NCBI RefSeq assembly: GCF_001729245.1
Contig: NZ_CP015217.1
Coordinates: 2,594,001 to 2,658,000, forward strand
Reading direction: 5' to 3'
Source of the DNA: Leptospira tipperaryensis
GTDB lineage: Bacteria; Spirochaetota; Leptospiria; Leptospirales; Leptospiraceae
Length of the DNA: 64,000 nt
The position numbers and the translations under genes are program-made. Positions 31,241 to 41,147 of the stretch are shown one piece after another (within the stretch, counting starts at the first letter, position 1; every line of letters begins with the position of its first letter). Under the pieces are notes generated by a model, which was given only the letters and a program-made list of their open reading frames with translations, was not told the DNA's origin and did no database searches.

Positions 31241-31677
31241 AACTCCTTCTTTCCTTTTATCTCTCGATCACAATCCTCTTTCAAGCCGTCGTATTTTCCA
31301 GCGGTCTTTTCGGTTGTGTATTGGCGGAACAAGCCAAGATCTGCGAGTGTAATCATGGAAGCCGGGTTCAAAAACATTCCAACAAAGAAGACGATCGTTT
31401 TTCAAAGGTCGTTCGTTCTAAATCCGAAACGTCCCACGTTTCTAAAAAACTTCCGGATTGCCATTCCGCAAAGTCGGGTGAAACACACGCCTGCGCTTGT
31501 AAAAAATCGGAAAACAAGGCTTCTCAACTCAGCGCTTTCCACTCCGTTCTTTTTAATCCGGCAACCTTTTGGATCGTAGAACCCGTTTCCGATCTTTTAG
31601 AAATCATCGTATTCAAAGATTTGAATACTGGCATCCATTCTTCTTTTTCCCTTCTCAAACCCCCTCAATTCTCCTAA
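31237..31677 (+). CDS. Small Cys/His-rich exported protein at head of the MbnPH locus
   Basis: 146 residues with a signal peptide ([20 protein letters not shown]). The mature part has clustered potential metal ligands: [18 protein letters not shown] and THACACKK, with several His. No family is named with confidence; it resembles the short Cys/His-rich secreted proteins often found beside copper genes. It is coupled by ATGA to the STAS-like gene and lies 78 bp before the MbnP gene, so a copper- or metal-linked role is an inference from composition and position. Confidence 0.65.
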   Translation: MKLLLSFYLSITILFQAVVFSSGLFGCVLAEQAKICECNHGSRVQKHSNKEDDRFSKVVRSKSETSHVSKKLPDCHSAKSGETHACACKKSENKASQLSAFHSVLFNPATFWIVEPVSDLLEIIVFKDLNTGIHSSFSLLKPPQFS

Positions 31678-31755
31678 ATTTTAAATCCGCTTAGGAACCC
31701 TCACCGAAGATTTTCTAAGTTTTTAAATCGGTATTTATATTTCAGGAGAATTCTC

Positions 31756-32697
31756 ATGACTAAAAAATTATTAGTCGTTTTGACAATTGTATTTATAGGT
31801 TTTACTTTCATTCACTGTCCTTGGGACAAAAAAAAGAACGACGACGATATGACCGCGCTCGCCGCAATCGTCGCGTTAGGCGGTGCGCCGGGGATTCAAT
31901 TTTCCGCATATGCAGGATCTCAAAAGTTAGAATGCGGACAGACTCTCAAAGGTCACGCCTTGACTTTAGAATCGCTTCCCTTTATTCCTACGGCTCATAT
32001 CGCGGAGAGTACGACGTTTCAGTTACATGACTTTAGACTTTATGTTCACGGAGTCACTCTTATCGGAGCGGACGGAAACGAAATTCCTCTCACTTTGACC
32101 CAAGACGGAAAGTTTCAAAATGGAAACGTGACACTTTTGGACTTTGAAGACAAGACCGGAAAGTGTACTGGAACTACGGAGACCAACAACCTCGTTATGG
32201 CCGCGATCCCACCCGGAGCCTACAAAGGTATCAAGTTTATCGTCGGAGTTCCGGAAAATAAGAATCACTTAGACGCGGACAACCAACCTTCTCCAATGAA
32301 TCTAAGCGGTATGTTCTGGGGTTGGACCGGAGGTTACAAATTTTTCAAATTAGATTTTGAAACGGCCGAAACCGGAGCGGGAGGAACCTCGGTTCATATC
32401 GGATCCGGAACTTGCACTGGCACCGGAAGTACGAGCACTTGCACAAGACCCAATCGTGTTACCGTTTCTCTCACTCCCGACGGAGGTTTTAACCCGGTGA
32501 CCCAGGCGATCAAGATCAACGTCCAAAGCTTATTACAAGGAATCGATCTGACAGCAAACGCGAATAACGCGCTCTGCATGTCCGGACTTGCGGATGCGGG
32601 TTGTGCAACCATCTTTCCGAATATCGGCTTGAACCTTACGACCGGACTACCGATCACTCCGACTCAAACCGTGTTTACCGTCATTCCGAAGAATTAA
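31756..32697 (+). CDS. mbnP: MbnP-like copper-binding lipoprotein (metallo-mystery pair, four-Cys protein)
   Basis: 313 residues with lipobox FIHC at C21. The rest matches the MbnP/TIGR04052 family: [41 protein letters not shown], and [17 protein letters not shown] Trp motif ([16 protein letters not shown]188/W190) follows, then further Cys pairs C220/C229 and C274/C283. In characterised MbnP, one Trp is oxidised to kynurenine by the partner MbnH and helps bind Cu(I). H81, H91 and H98 are candidate ligands. AGGAG 8 nt before ATG 31756. The peroxidase partner is the next gene. Confidence 0.85.
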   Translation: MTKKLLVVLTIVFIGFTFIHCPWDKKKNDDDMTALAAIVALGGAPGIQFSAYAGSQKLECGQTLKGHALTLESLPFIPTAHIAESTTFQLHDFRLYVHGVTLIGADGNEIPLTLTQDGKFQNGNVTLLDFEDKTGKCTGTTETNNLVMAAIPPGAYKGIKFIVGVPENKNHLDADNQPSPMNLSGMFWGWTGGYKFFKLDFETAETGAGGTSVHIGSGTCTGTGSTSTCTRPNRVTVSLTPDGGFNPVTQAIKINVQSLLQGIDLTANANNALCMSGLADAGCATIFPNIGLNLTTGLPITPTQTVFTVIPKN

Positions 32698-32705
32698 TTC
32701 CAAAA

Positions 32706-32725
32706 AAGTCCGATTTATCGGGCTT
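32706..32725 (+). promoter_or_regulatory. Hairpin between mbnP and mbnH
   Basis: AAGTCCGAT-TT-ATCGGGCTT can pair over 9 bp with one G-U wobble. It has no U-tract and ends 15 nt before the mbnH start, close to its ribosome-binding site (GGGGA, 32728-32732). It could tune the mbnP:mbnH ratio by stabilising or attenuating the transcript; this is inference. Confidence 0.45.
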
Positions 32726-32740
32726 ACTGGGGATAAAAAC

Positions 32741-33940
32741 ATGAAACTTTTTGTATATTCTATTTTTATACTATTTTTTTTGAATTGTGGTTCCGGAATT
32801 CTTCCGATCGATCCTTTCAAAAAGAAAGAATCCAATAACGACGACGCGCTCCTTCTGTTGCTCCTGCCTCAGAATTCCTATGTTTGGAACCTTCCTCCCG
32901 GATTTCCGGTTCCACTCGTCCCGGCCTCCAATCCGATGACTCAGGAAAAGGTGGATCTCGGAAGATTCTTATTTTATGATAAACGAATTTCCGGAAATCA
33001 AACTCAGTCCTGCGGATCTTGTCACAAACAATCGAAAGCGTTTACGGACGGATTCGTTACGGCGGTAGGTTCTACGGGAGATATTCATCCTAGAAATTCT
33101 CAAGGAATTATCAACGTCGCCTACAACATTCGCCAAACTTGGGTTAACCCGAATCTGAAAAATTTAGAGGATCAGATGTTGGTTCCGATTTTCGGGGAAC
33201 ATCCGGTGGAACTCGGACTTGCCAATAGGGAAAACGAAATGTTGGATCGTCTTCGTTCGGATAACCGTTATCAGGCGATGTTTGCAAGCGCCTTTCCGGG
33301 AGGAGATCCTTTTTCGACGGCTAACGTGGTAAAGGCGATTGCAAGTTTTGAAAGAACTCTGATCTCGGGACGTTCTCCTTATGATAAGTATCTCTACGAC
33401 GGGGACGTCTCAGCTCTTGGAAATTCCACGCAGAGGGCTTCCATCCTAAGAGGAGCCCAGATCTTTTTTTCCGAAAAAGGAGAATGTTTTCACTGTCACG
33501 GAGGTTTTAATCTCGCGGCGACCAGCGTTCACGTAGGAACCGTTTTGGAGGAAGTCACCTTTCACAACAACGGACTCTACAATATCGGCGGAACCGGAAG
33601 TTATCCCACAGGCAACCAAGGTCTTTTTGAATTCACGGGTGTTGCATCCGATAAGGGAAAATTTAGAGCACCATCGATTCGTAATATAGAATTGACCGCG
33701 CCTTATATGCACGACGGTTCGATCGACACTCTTGAGAATATCGTGGAACACTATAACGCCGGTGGAAGAAACATCACAACCGGACCCAATACCGGAGACG
33801 GAAGGACCAATCCCAACAAGAACAACTTCGTCTTTGCGATCGGACTTACCGCGGGTGAAAAAACGGACCTCGTGAACTTTCTCAAAAGTTTAACCGATAC
33901 GGAATTTGTGAACAATGCGAAAAACAGCGATCCTTTTTAG
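32741..33940 (+). CDS. mbnH: MbnH-like dihaem cytochrome c peroxidase/MauG-family lipoprotein
   Basis: 399 residues with lipobox FLNC at C16, so it is membrane-anchored beside MbnP. Two c-haem sites: CGSCH (91-95) and CFHCH (249-253), plus the family segments [31 protein letters not shown], and [20 protein letters not shown]. The MbnH/TIGR04039 group forms a high-valent bis-Fe state that converts a Trp of MbnP to kynurenine. Gene order mbnP-mbnH matches the known pair. ATG 32741 with GGGGA 8 nt upstream. Its stop lies 26 bp inside the following lipoprotein gene. Confidence 0.88.
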   Translation: MKLFVYSIFILFFLNCGSGILPIDPFKKKESNNDDALLLLLLPQNSYVWNLPPGFPVPLVPASNPMTQEKVDLGRFLFYDKRISGNQTQSCGSCHKQSKAFTDGFVTAVGSTGDIHPRNSQGIINVAYNIRQTWVNPNLKNLEDQMLVPIFGEHPVELGLANRENEMLDRLRSDNRYQAMFASAFPGGDPFSTANVVKAIASFERTLISGRSPYDKYLYDGDVSALGNSTQRASILRGAQIFFSEKGECFHCHGGFNLAATSVHVGTVLEEVTFHNNGLYNIGGTGSYPTGNQGLFEFTGVASDKGKFRAPSIRNIELTAPYMHDGSIDTLENIVEHYNAGGRNITTGPNTGDGRTNPNKNNFVFAIGLTAGEKTDLVNFLKSLTDTEFVNNAKNSDPF

Positions 33941-34793
33941 TCTATTCTGTATCTTTTCCCTTCTCGAATCGTGCACGTTCGGCTCGGTTGGAGACTCGGA
34001 AAAAGAAGAAGCTAAGATGTTGCAGAGACTTTTGACTCTTTTTAATCAAAGGCCTTCCACCTTTCAAACTGGGATCTATTTTACGGACGATCAGCAAGAC
34101 GCAAACATCGGTACCTTTAGTCTTGTATCCGGCGCGACGACTTACAACTTACAGTTGTTAGCCGGATCTAAGATCGTTTGGGACGGAGTCGGCGTTCGAG
34201 TCAATCCCAATCCGGTTCCTACAGTTCCGAATCAATCGAGAACGATAGGCAAGGACGAACATTCCGCAGCTTCTCACACTCCTTATACCGTTCCGTTGGA
34301 TTTGCCGGTGACTTCTCCTTATGGAGTTGAATACGGAACTCCTTCCTTTACGGACTTGAGTCTGGAAGTAGTCAACGGATCGATTCTTACGGGGGACGTT
34401 CATTCTTCCGTCGTTCCTCGTGTCCAAGGGATTCCTTCCGGTTATCTTGCTTCGGTGAAATATAAGGTGCAATCGTTAGATCTAACCTTTCAGATCACCG
34501 CCCCCGGACCCATCAACACTACGGTAAGAATCCAACTGGCTCCCTTCGTAGTAGAATTGTTTCCAAGATGCAGATTCGATATCGTCCCGGAAAAGCTCGG
34601 TAGTTTTCCGGTGACTTGGAACTTGACGGGAATTCTACAGGATCAAGGCGGGACTTCCCTCTTGGGTTCGATTCCCGCTGCCGGAACTTTTAACATCAAT
34701 CCATATCAGAACGGAACACTTTACAATCTGATCTTGGCGAATTTTCAACAACAGGACAGGGTTTTGTATCAGACGGGATGCAGTCTATTTTAA
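33915..34793 (+). CDS. Lipoprotein of unknown function in the MbnPH operon
   Basis: 292 residues with lipobox LLESC at C20 ([18 protein letters not shown]). It overlaps mbnH by 26 bp, so it is co-expressed. The mature part is beta-rich with Pro/Asn segments ([14 protein letters not shown]) and a His-containing stretch ([19 protein letters not shown]). No family is recognised. A role in metal handling is inferred only from position. Confidence 0.75.
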   Translation: MRKTAILFSLFCIFSLLESCTFGSVGDSEKEEAKMLQRLLTLFNQRPSTFQTGIYFTDDQQDANIGTFSLVSGATTYNLQLLAGSKIVWDGVGVRVNPNPVPTVPNQSRTIGKDEHSAASHTPYTVPLDLPVTSPYGVEYGTPSFTDLSLEVVNGSILTGDVHSSVVPRVQGIPSGYLASVKYKVQSLDLTFQITAPGPINTTVRIQLAPFVVELFPRCRFDIVPEKLGSFPVTWNLTGILQDQGGTSLLGSIPAAGTFNINPYQNGTLYNLILANFQQQDRVLYQTGCSLF

Positions 34794-35800
34794 TGAAACT
34801 GAATATTCTAATTTTATTGATCTTTTCTATTTTTTTATCGTCACGTTCAGCTCTCGCCCATCACACAGGAATGGCGGGAAGTGATCAATCCTCCACCCGT
34901 TTTGTGGATCCTTTTACGGGAAAGAGGGAAAAACCGGCAAACTACTTTGTGTTGACTCAGGACTTCTACAAACAGACCGCCGAAAACAGCAACATCCATA
35001 CGACCACGTTCTACGGCGAAATGAATCTTAAAAACGGAATGTTCGCGCTCAATCTAAGCACGCCTTATACCTACTATGAACAAAAAGATCGATCGGACGC
35101 GGCTCGAATAGGAAAGACATACATCGGAATGAAGTATCTTCCTCTGATCGACTTTCAAAAAAATTATTTTGTCGTGCTCAGCGCGAACGTAGGTTTTCCT
35201 TCCGGACCCGACACGGATAAGTTCACGGGTGGAAATTATTATTCCGGAATTCCGGGGCTCACTCTCGGTTATCTTTTGGGAAAGTTCAGCTTCGTGACGA
35301 GACTCAGCGGAATTTTTCCTCTTACTCGATCGCAACCAAACAACTTACAAGACAACGACGGAATCGTATATTGGCTTCGCGATCCGTCTTCCTCTCCCCC
35401 GGAAGAAACGTATTTACTCAAAAAAACAACTCTGCTCTCGGGTTACGTAACTTGGCTTTGGAAACCGGGGCTTTCTTTTTTTACGGGATATCTTTATAGA
35501 ACTCCTTACGAAGGAGTGGATCTCAAAAGGACCGATCAAGGAAAAGTCCCTTCGATCTTTAGAGAAGTCAGCGTCGGATTCTCCGCAAACGTTTCGGAAA
35601 AACTCAACTTCAACCTCGCCTATCGTTATCCTCTCTTTCGAGGAGAAGAACATAGATTGTATGATTATGCGATTACGGCCGCTGTCTCGATCGAGATCTC
35701 AGGTTTGGATGACGAGGAAAACGAGGTTAAAAAAGAATCTGACGCAAGATCTCCTCAGGAACCCGATCCAAAATCGGAAACCAAAAAGGAAGAAAACTAA
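34793..35800 (+). CDS. Outer-membrane beta-barrel protein of the MbnPH operon
   Basis: About 335 residues from ATG 34793, whose A is the last base of the preceding TAA stop. Signal peptide [19 protein letters not shown], then HHTGMAG at the mature N-terminus, a possible Cu/Ni-binding N-terminal His pair. The body alternates short aromatic strands ([43 protein letters not shown]) like the MetA-pathway/alpha-barrel transporter-like outer-membrane proteins often found beside copper genes. The C-terminus is an acidic/Lys-rich tail. Probably an outer-membrane channel serving the locus. Confidence 0.7.
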   Translation: MKLNILILLIFSIFLSSRSALAHHTGMAGSDQSSTRFVDPFTGKREKPANYFVLTQDFYKQTAENSNIHTTTFYGEMNLKNGMFALNLSTPYTYYEQKDRSDAARIGKTYIGMKYLPLIDFQKNYFVVLSANVGFPSGPDTDKFTGGNYYSGIPGLTLGYLLGKFSFVTRLSGIFPLTRSQPNNLQDNDGIVYWLRDPSSSPPEETYLLKKTTLLSGYVTWLWKPGLSFFTGYLYRTPYEGVDLKRTDQGKVPSIFREVSVGFSANVSEKLNFNLAYRYPLFRGEEHRLYDYAITAAVSIEISGLDDEENEVKKESDARSPQEPDPKSETKKEEN

Positions 35801-35808
35801 TCGCCTAA

Positions 35809-36411
35809 TTACGATTTGATTTTCTTTTTAAGAATTCCTTCGTAACCCTTTGGAGGATCTAAAGAAAGAGAATCCATCGCTTTTAAAGAATATTGAATGG
35901 ATCTTCCATAAAGAACAAGCGCGTAGAAGTCATTTCGATCTCGATCAAACTTCTCGGCTTGATTGAATTCTTCTTTTGCCATACGAAAGTAGTTCGAAGA
36001 TTTTTCCTCGTCTTTGACGTTAAGCGGAGTTTCCTCAGGATGATTCTTTTTTTGTAAGTATACTTCGGAATAACGTACGATGAGATTTTTCGCGGATACT
36101 TTTCCTTCCGCGGCAAACTCGGAGGTGATCTGAGGAACAGCTCTCTCCAGAAGGAGCAAGGATTCCTCTCTTTCTTGAATACTTCCGGAACGTGCAAAGT
36201 TTTGAAAACGTTCTTTTAGATTTTGAAGTTTCGACCAGTTCTCGTCTTGTTTGTTATAAGGAATCGCCTTTTTAGAATCTTCCAAAATTTTGATCTTTCT
36301 TTCGATCGATTTTTTCTTTTCTCGAAAGGAAAGAGTTCCCGCGTCTGCAAAACTTTGAAAAACGAAAAAGCTGATTAAACAAATAAAGAAATATTTTTTG
36401 GATCGATTCAT
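35809..36411 (-). CDS. Exported helical protein, unknown function
   Basis: 200 residues with signal peptide KYFFICLISFFVFQSFADA. The mature part is Lys/Glu-rich and mostly helical, resembling a short TPR- or coiled-coil-like lipoprotein-associated domain (YFRMAKEEFNQAEKFDRDRN, YALVLYGRSIQYSLKA). No family is recognised. It follows the 36440 gene on the same strand after 28 nt, suggesting a two-gene unit. Confidence 0.7.
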   Translation of the reverse strand: MNRSKKYFFICLISFFVFQSFADAGTLSFREKKKSIERKIKILEDSKKAIPYNKQDENWSKLQNLKERFQNFARSGSIQEREESLLLLERAVPQITSEFAAEGKVSAKNLIVRYSEVYLQKKNHPEETPLNVKDEEKSSNYFRMAKEEFNQAEKFDRDRNDFYALVLYGRSIQYSLKAMDSLSLDPPKGYEGILKKKIKS

Positions 36412-36439
36412 AAATCTATTTCCTGATGAAAATCGAATT

Positions 36440-37444
36440 TTAGTTTCCGGTTTTTGCAGGAATCGGAGGAAGAGTTTCCTTCTGAATCATATCGTCGGTT
36501 TTGATTTCGTCGTTACTCATATCCATAAAAGAAACTCTTCCGGAGGTGATAAAAGAATAATTATCATCATGAATTTCTAATATATCGATGGGTTTATCCT
36601 TGGATTCGCCCGGAGGAACGATTTTTCTTTGAATGAGATCGTTATCGATATAATTGATCAGAGTATTGCGAATTCTTTCATAATCGGAAATACTTTCTTT
36701 TTCGGCGGCCGCCCTAATATCGTCGAGGTTTACAAACTGATATTCCGGTTTATCCTCGGCCGGTGTTTTAGACGCGATCATAGCGAGTAACGCGAATCTT
36801 CTCGCCCTTCTCGCAATCTTGATTCCTTCGCTATGAAGTAAAAGTTTATAACGAAACTGATAAGGTGCTGAATTGTAGGCCGTCGTAAAATGATCTTCGG
36901 AACTTTTAAGATCTCGAAATCCGAGACGAAGGAGATGTTGCGCGATCTTATCGTTACTTCTCACGATTAAGGGAGAAGCGTATTCTAAAATCACCCGTGA
37001 ATTTTGAAGATATTGTTCGTGTGTGGCTTGATAAAGATCTTTCATCTCGCCTTGAGCGCCGCGAAGATTTTTAAAAGAAAGACTATAATTGCTCTGATAA
37101 TACCACATGTTCCCGTTAAAGTCGAACTGATTTGCTTTTTTCAAACTCGTATAAGAAGGAAGCGCGTTTAATTTTTTATACTGCTCTTCGTTTCCAGCCG
37201 TGTTTCCGGTCTGGGCTTGAGTTCCCGCTTCCGCCTTCGTACTGTTTGGCGGCGTTTTTTCTCCGGCGGCTCCCTCTTCGAGAGGCGGTGAAAGGTTACT
37301 CACGCAGATATTGATAAACTTCAGATTGATTTTATTTTCGCCAATCAATATCCCGAGATTGGTTTGATCCGGAGATACAGCCCACAAAAGGCCGCCGGAA
37401 AGGGAGATGAGTACGATCAGTGCTGTTTGAATTCTGGAAACCAT
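36440..37444 (-). CDS. Exported protein, unknown function
   Basis: 334 residues with an N-terminal signal peptide (TALIVLISLSGGLLWA). Residues 55-95 form a low-complexity Gly/Thr/Ala/Gln linker (KAEAGTQAQTGNTAGNEEQ). The rest is helical (YQATHEQYLQNSRVILEYAS, KIAQHLLRLGFRDLKSSEDHF). No catalytic motif or family is recognised. It is first in a minus-strand pair with the 35809 gene; the 523-bp gap upstream must contain its promoter. Confidence 0.72.
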   Translation of the reverse strand: MVSRIQTALIVLISLSGGLLWAVSPDQTNLGILIGENKINLKFINICVSNLSPPLEEGAAGEKTPPNSTKAEAGTQAQTGNTAGNEEQYKKLNALPSYTSLKKANQFDFNGNMWYYQSNYSLSFKNLRGAQGEMKDLYQATHEQYLQNSRVILEYASPLIVRSNDKIAQHLLRLGFRDLKSSEDHFTTAYNSAPYQFRYKLLLHSEGIKIARRARRFALLAMIASKTPAEDKPEYQFVNLDDIRAAAEKESISDYERIRNTLINYIDNDLIQRKIVPPGESKDKPIDILEIHDDNYSFITSGRVSFMDMSNDEIKTDDMIQKETLPPIPAKTGN

Positions 37445-37967
37445 GGCTTTCTCTACCTTTTTATATCGGCCTTCCCCCCTTTTTCCAAGGCAAAAAAAGC
37501 TCGAAATTCCGATTTTGACCCCGTTGTTTTCCGAGTTAAAAAGGTTTTTCTCCGAGTCCTTTTTTAAAAATCGAAAAGATCGATCTTAGGATCGCTCTGA
37601 AAAACGGATCCCAAGTGGACGATGCAAAATAGACGGTTTGCTGGATAACAGCAACGAAAATCTAAACAAAGCGACTAACGATCCAAACTTTGCTTCGGAT
37701 AAGTTTTCTCGAGAATTGGCAATATAAAAACAGTAGAATCGTTCCGTTAAACTTCGATTTGACGAAAGGTAGCAAGAATGATATTCAATACCGGTGTCTC
37801 TTCTTTCTTCCGGCCGCGTTGGTGTTCTGCGAAACGCGGATCCTAAATCGATTCTTCCGAATTTTCGAGATCCATTCTTCTCTTTTCCTTAATAATTTAT
37901 AGACTCAAATTTATAGAAATGATTTTCTGAGATTCCATTCCGACCGGGAAAGGAGAGACGTATCTCT
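37445..37967. other. 523-bp divergent intergenic region
   Basis: No open frame here looks coding. It lies between two divergent genes. Just before the plus-strand gene, AGAGA-CGTA-TCTCT (37954-37967) forms a small hairpin that overlaps the ribosome-binding site AGGAG (37951-37955) and ends at the ATG. Otherwise nothing was seen. Confidence 0.5.
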
Positions 37968-38702
37968 ATGAAAATAGACAAAATAACCCTGCTAAAATCG
38001 ACCGCCAAAGCCTCTTTCACCGGCCTTTTTAACATAGCTTTCTTTACCTTAATTGGACTTACTTTCAACTGGATTCTTCTTGCGTTTCTTTTTCCCGAGA
38101 TGAAAACTCTGTCTTCCAATTTAGGCGGTGTTCCGGCCGCAAGAGCTGGAGGAATCGGAGCCGCCATCGCTCTCGTTTTTATCCTGATCGAACTTTGGCC
38201 GGTCACCTTAATCGTGTTAGGTTTTGGAATCGTATTTCCAGGACTCCATTTCCTTTTTGGAAAAAAATATGCGGTCACAAAAGCGCTCTATCAACTCCTC
38301 GGTGACAACCGCGGGATCATCAGCGAATACCTTTCGGAACGTCTGGAAGAATCCATCCGTAAAAAAGTCGAAACGGACAATGCAAAAGGGAAAAGTTTTT
38401 CTATCGCGCAACAGATTCAGAATCTTCCCTATTATCTGACAAAGTTAGACAACCTTCCCTTTCCTCTCACGGCTCTCGTTTCAAGACTTGCACAAAAACT
38501 AAAAGTCGAAACTCTTCTGAAAGAAATTTCCGCGAAAATTCCCGATCAGGAAAATCCGAATTCCGAAACCTTACAAAACGCCCTCAAAAAAACGATCGAC
38601 TTCGCGATTTTGGAAACGATCTCGTCTCCGAGTTTTCAATGGTTTTATATCTTAGGCGGAATCAATTTGAGTATATTCATCATTTTGAAAGTGTTGATTT
38701 AG
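37968..38702 (+). CDS. Membrane protein, unknown function
   Basis: 244 residues with two or three N-terminal helices (ASFTGLFNIAFFTLIGLTFN; AAIALVFILIELWPVTLIVL), a soluble helical middle (residues 110-215) and one C-terminal helix (FYILGGINLSIFIILKVLI). No family is recognised. AGGAG lies 12 nt before ATG 37968 inside a small hairpin. Its last four bases overlap the convergent NhaC gene. Confidence 0.75.
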   Translation: MKIDKITLLKSTAKASFTGLFNIAFFTLIGLTFNWILLAFLFPEMKTLSSNLGGVPAARAGGIGAAIALVFILIELWPVTLIVLGFGIVFPGLHFLFGKKYAVTKALYQLLGDNRGIISEYLSERLEESIRKKVETDNAKGKSFSIAQQIQNLPYYLTKLDNLPFPLTALVSRLAQKLKVETLLKEISAKIPDQENPNSETLQNALKKTIDFAILETISSPSFQWFYILGGINLSIFIILKVLI

Positions 38703-40114
38703 GTTTCGGATTCTTTCTTACGGATCGTCCATCCCGTCCAAGCGCAGATCAAAGAAATGATGGGACTGCTCAAATTCAAAAAGGCATAGGGAAGAAATAC
38801 GATCACAGGAACGCCTAACGTGGCCGCCATAAACGAACCGCAGGTATTCCAAGGAACAAGCGCGGAAGTCATTGTCCCGGAATCTTCCAGCGCTCTTGAA
38901 AGATTTTTCGGATCCAACCCTCTTTCTTCATAGGCTTTTTTAAACATCTTTCCCGGAACAAGAATCGAAAGATACTGATCGGAGGAAAGTAGGTTCGCGG
39001 CAAAACTCGTAAGAATCGTTCCCGTCAAAAGAGAACGATCGGTTGTCGCGAATCTTAGGATCGCAGTCGTTATCTTCTGAATAAATCCGGCACCTTCCAT
39101 CGCACCCGCAAAAAACATCGCCGAAAAAATAAGCCAGACCGTAGGAAGCATCGAGGCCATCCCTCCCCTCGAAAGAAGGGCGTTTGTGAGAGTATTTCCT
39201 GTCTCCATAGAATTTCCTTTCGAAGCCGCATTCAAAATCTGTCTATAGGCTTCTTGAAAACTCAAATCAGGATGTTGTAAAAAAATACCGGAGAGGATTC
39301 CGGAAAGAATTCCCGCCAAGATGGAAGGAATTGCGGGAATCTTAAAGTAGATCAAAACAAAGGTGAGAACGGGTGGAAAGAGCAACGCCGGATGAATCCG
39401 AAAGGAAGACTCGAGTAAACGAATGACCTCTTCGGTCTTTTGATTGGAAACGGGTCCGGAAAATTCTCCAAAACCGATCCAGGCAAATGCAACGAGCGCC
39501 ACACAAAGCGCCGGAATCGTTGTATATAACATATGTTGAATATGCGTAAAAAGTGGTGTTCCCGCGATCGAAGAAGCGAGATTGGTAGTCTCCGAAAAGG
39601 GAGAAAGTTTATCTCCGAAGTAAGCTCCGGAAACGATTGCGCCCGCGGAAATTCCGGGTGGGATTCCCAAGGTGGTTCCGATTCCCATCAGAGCGACACC
39701 TACCGTACCGGCGGTGGACCAAGAACTTCCCGTGATCAAAGAAACCACGGAAGAAAGAAGACAGGCCGTGATCAAGAAGTAAGAAGGATGTAAAATTTTT
39801 AAACCCCAGACGATCATCGAAGGAACGATCCCGGACCAGATCCAAACCCCGATCAAGGAACCGATCAACAAAAGGATGAGTACCGGTTTTAAAACATTCT
39901 TCAGTGATTCTAAGATCTGATCTTCTAAGGTTTCCCATTTTACTCCGAGACGAAGTCCGAGTAAACTCGCGACCGTCCCCGATAAAATCAAAAGCATCTG
40001 AGCGGGTCCGTCCACGGTTCCGTTTCCGAATACAACGCCTGCGTATCCAAGGCCCAAGACCAAAACAAAAACCGGGATGATCGATTCAAACAAGCCGGGT
40101 TGAATGATTCTCAC
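38699..40114 (-). CDS. nhaC: NhaC-family Na+/H+ antiporter
   Basis: 471 residues with about eleven to twelve membrane helices and family motifs TGSSWSTAGTVGVALMGIG, GAYFGDKLSPFSETTNLA and SGTMTSALVPWNTCGSFMA. NhaC proteins exchange Na+ (in some members malate or lactate) for protons at the inner membrane. It starts at GTG 40114 in a GTGA overlap with the pseudouridine synthase gene, so the two are translationally coupled without an obvious functional link. Confidence 0.92.
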   Translation of the reverse strand: MRIIQPGLFESIIPVFVLVLGLGYAGVVFGNGTVDGPAQMLLILSGTVASLLGLRLGVKWETLEDQILESLKNVLKPVLILLLIGSLIGVWIWSGIVPSMIVWGLKILHPSYFLITACLLSSVVSLITGSSWSTAGTVGVALMGIGTTLGIPPGISAGAIVSGAYFGDKLSPFSETTNLASSIAGTPLFTHIQHMLYTTIPALCVALVAFAWIGFGEFSGPVSNQKTEEVIRLLESSFRIHPALLFPPVLTFVLIYFKIPAIPSILAGILSGILSGIFLQHPDLSFQEAYRQILNAASKGNSMETGNTLTNALLSRGGMASMLPTVWLIFSAMFFAGAMEGAGFIQKITTAILRFATTDRSLLTGTILTSFAANLLSSDQYLSILVPGKMFKKAYEERGLDPKNLSRALEDSGTMTSALVPWNTCGSFMAATLGVPVIVFLPYAFLNLSSPIISLICAWTGWTIRKKESET

Positions 40115-41118
40115 AAAAAATCCTCCGGTAACGGAGATCTAATTTTCATCTTCTGATTTGTATCCGGATGCAAAAAACAAACCGCATACGCGTGTAAGGC
40201 CTGTCTTTCCATTCCCAATCTTTTGACCAGATCGGGTTTTTTTCCTTCTATGAATTCTAAAAAAACTTCTTCGTCTTTGCCGTAGAGTTTATCGCCGAAC
40301 AAAGGATAACCGAGGCCGTAAAGAGTCGCGCGGATTTGATGCATTCTTCCCGTAATCGGCTTACAAAGAACATACGAAGATATATTATAATGATTTGATG
40401 TTTCGATCCGATCTGATTTTATTCTGCGAAAATAGGTCAAGCTAACCTCTTCCTCTAAGGAAGTTTCCGTCTCCAGAAGCAGATTTTGTTTCGATATAAA
40501 TTTCTTTTTTTCCAAGGGTAAAAACTTTCTCTTTTTGCGGATCTTAGATTTGTCGTCGAATTTTAGAATTCCATAACCCGACACAGAGGCTGGAAAACTA
40601 CCCCATACTTTTGTAATATAGAATTTTTGAATATTCCCGCTGCTAAAGAGTCCGGAAAGTTTGGACGCGGTCTTTTGATTTTTTGCAAAAAGGATCACAC
40701 CCGAAGTCTCTCGATCCAGACGATGAATCGTATAGAGTTCTTGAAACCTACCGGATTCTTGCAAAAGAGTGAGAAGATTTCCCTTTCTGTAGATTCCCGC
40801 CGGATGTACGGGAAGATCTCCCGGTTTATCCACGGCAACGAGCCATTCGTCCTCAAACAGAATTTTGTAATCGGTCCTTACGGGAGGTTCCGTTTTGTTT
40901 TCAATTTGATAAACGACTTGGTCTCCTTCTCGTAGGATGATACCCGGTTTTACTTTTTTGCCGGAGAGAAGAATTCTGCCGGCTGAAATTTCTTTTTGCC
41001 AAACGGTCCTTGAATGATAAGTGAATTTTCTGGATAGAAAATGATCGAGTCTGACGGAAGAATCCTCGGCACGAATCGTAATTTGCAAAGACTCAGACTC
41101 AGATTCTTCCGGTTCCAA
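40111..41118 (-). CDS. RluA-type RNA pseudouridine synthase
   Basis: An N-terminal S4 domain (VRLDHFLSRKF ... ISAGRILLSGKKVK) precedes a RluA catalytic domain with HRLDRETSGVILFAKN, whose Asp is the nucleophile, and PITGRMHQIRATLYGLGYPLFGD. It isomerises uridines in rRNA or tRNA; the target (RluC/RluD or other) cannot be told. 335 residues, typical. It starts at TTG 41118, a weak start without clear Shine-Dalgarno sequence, so the exact N-terminus is uncertain. Tightly linked to the PilZ-like gene upstream (29 nt) and overlapping nhaC. Confidence 0.9.
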   Translation of the reverse strand: MEPEESESESLQITIRAEDSSVRLDHFLSRKFTYHSRTVWQKEISAGRILLSGKKVKPGIILREGDQVVYQIENKTEPPVRTDYKILFEDEWLVAVDKPGDLPVHPAGIYRKGNLLTLLQESGRFQELYTIHRLDRETSGVILFAKNQKTASKLSGLFSSGNIQKFYITKVWGSFPASVSGYGILKFDDKSKIRKKRKFLPLEKKKFISKQNLLLETETSLEEEVSLTYFRRIKSDRIETSNHYNISSYVLCKPITGRMHQIRATLYGLGYPLFGDKLYGKDEEVFLEFIEGKKPDLVKRLGMERQALHAYAVCFLHPDTNQKMKIRSPLPEDFL

Positions 41119-41147
41119 GATTTGAGAAGGCGCGATTAAAATCGGAT

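Noticed and set aside
37690..37902. 70-codon plus-strand frame in the 523-bp gap
   Set aside because: No start signal, no recognisable domain; looks random.
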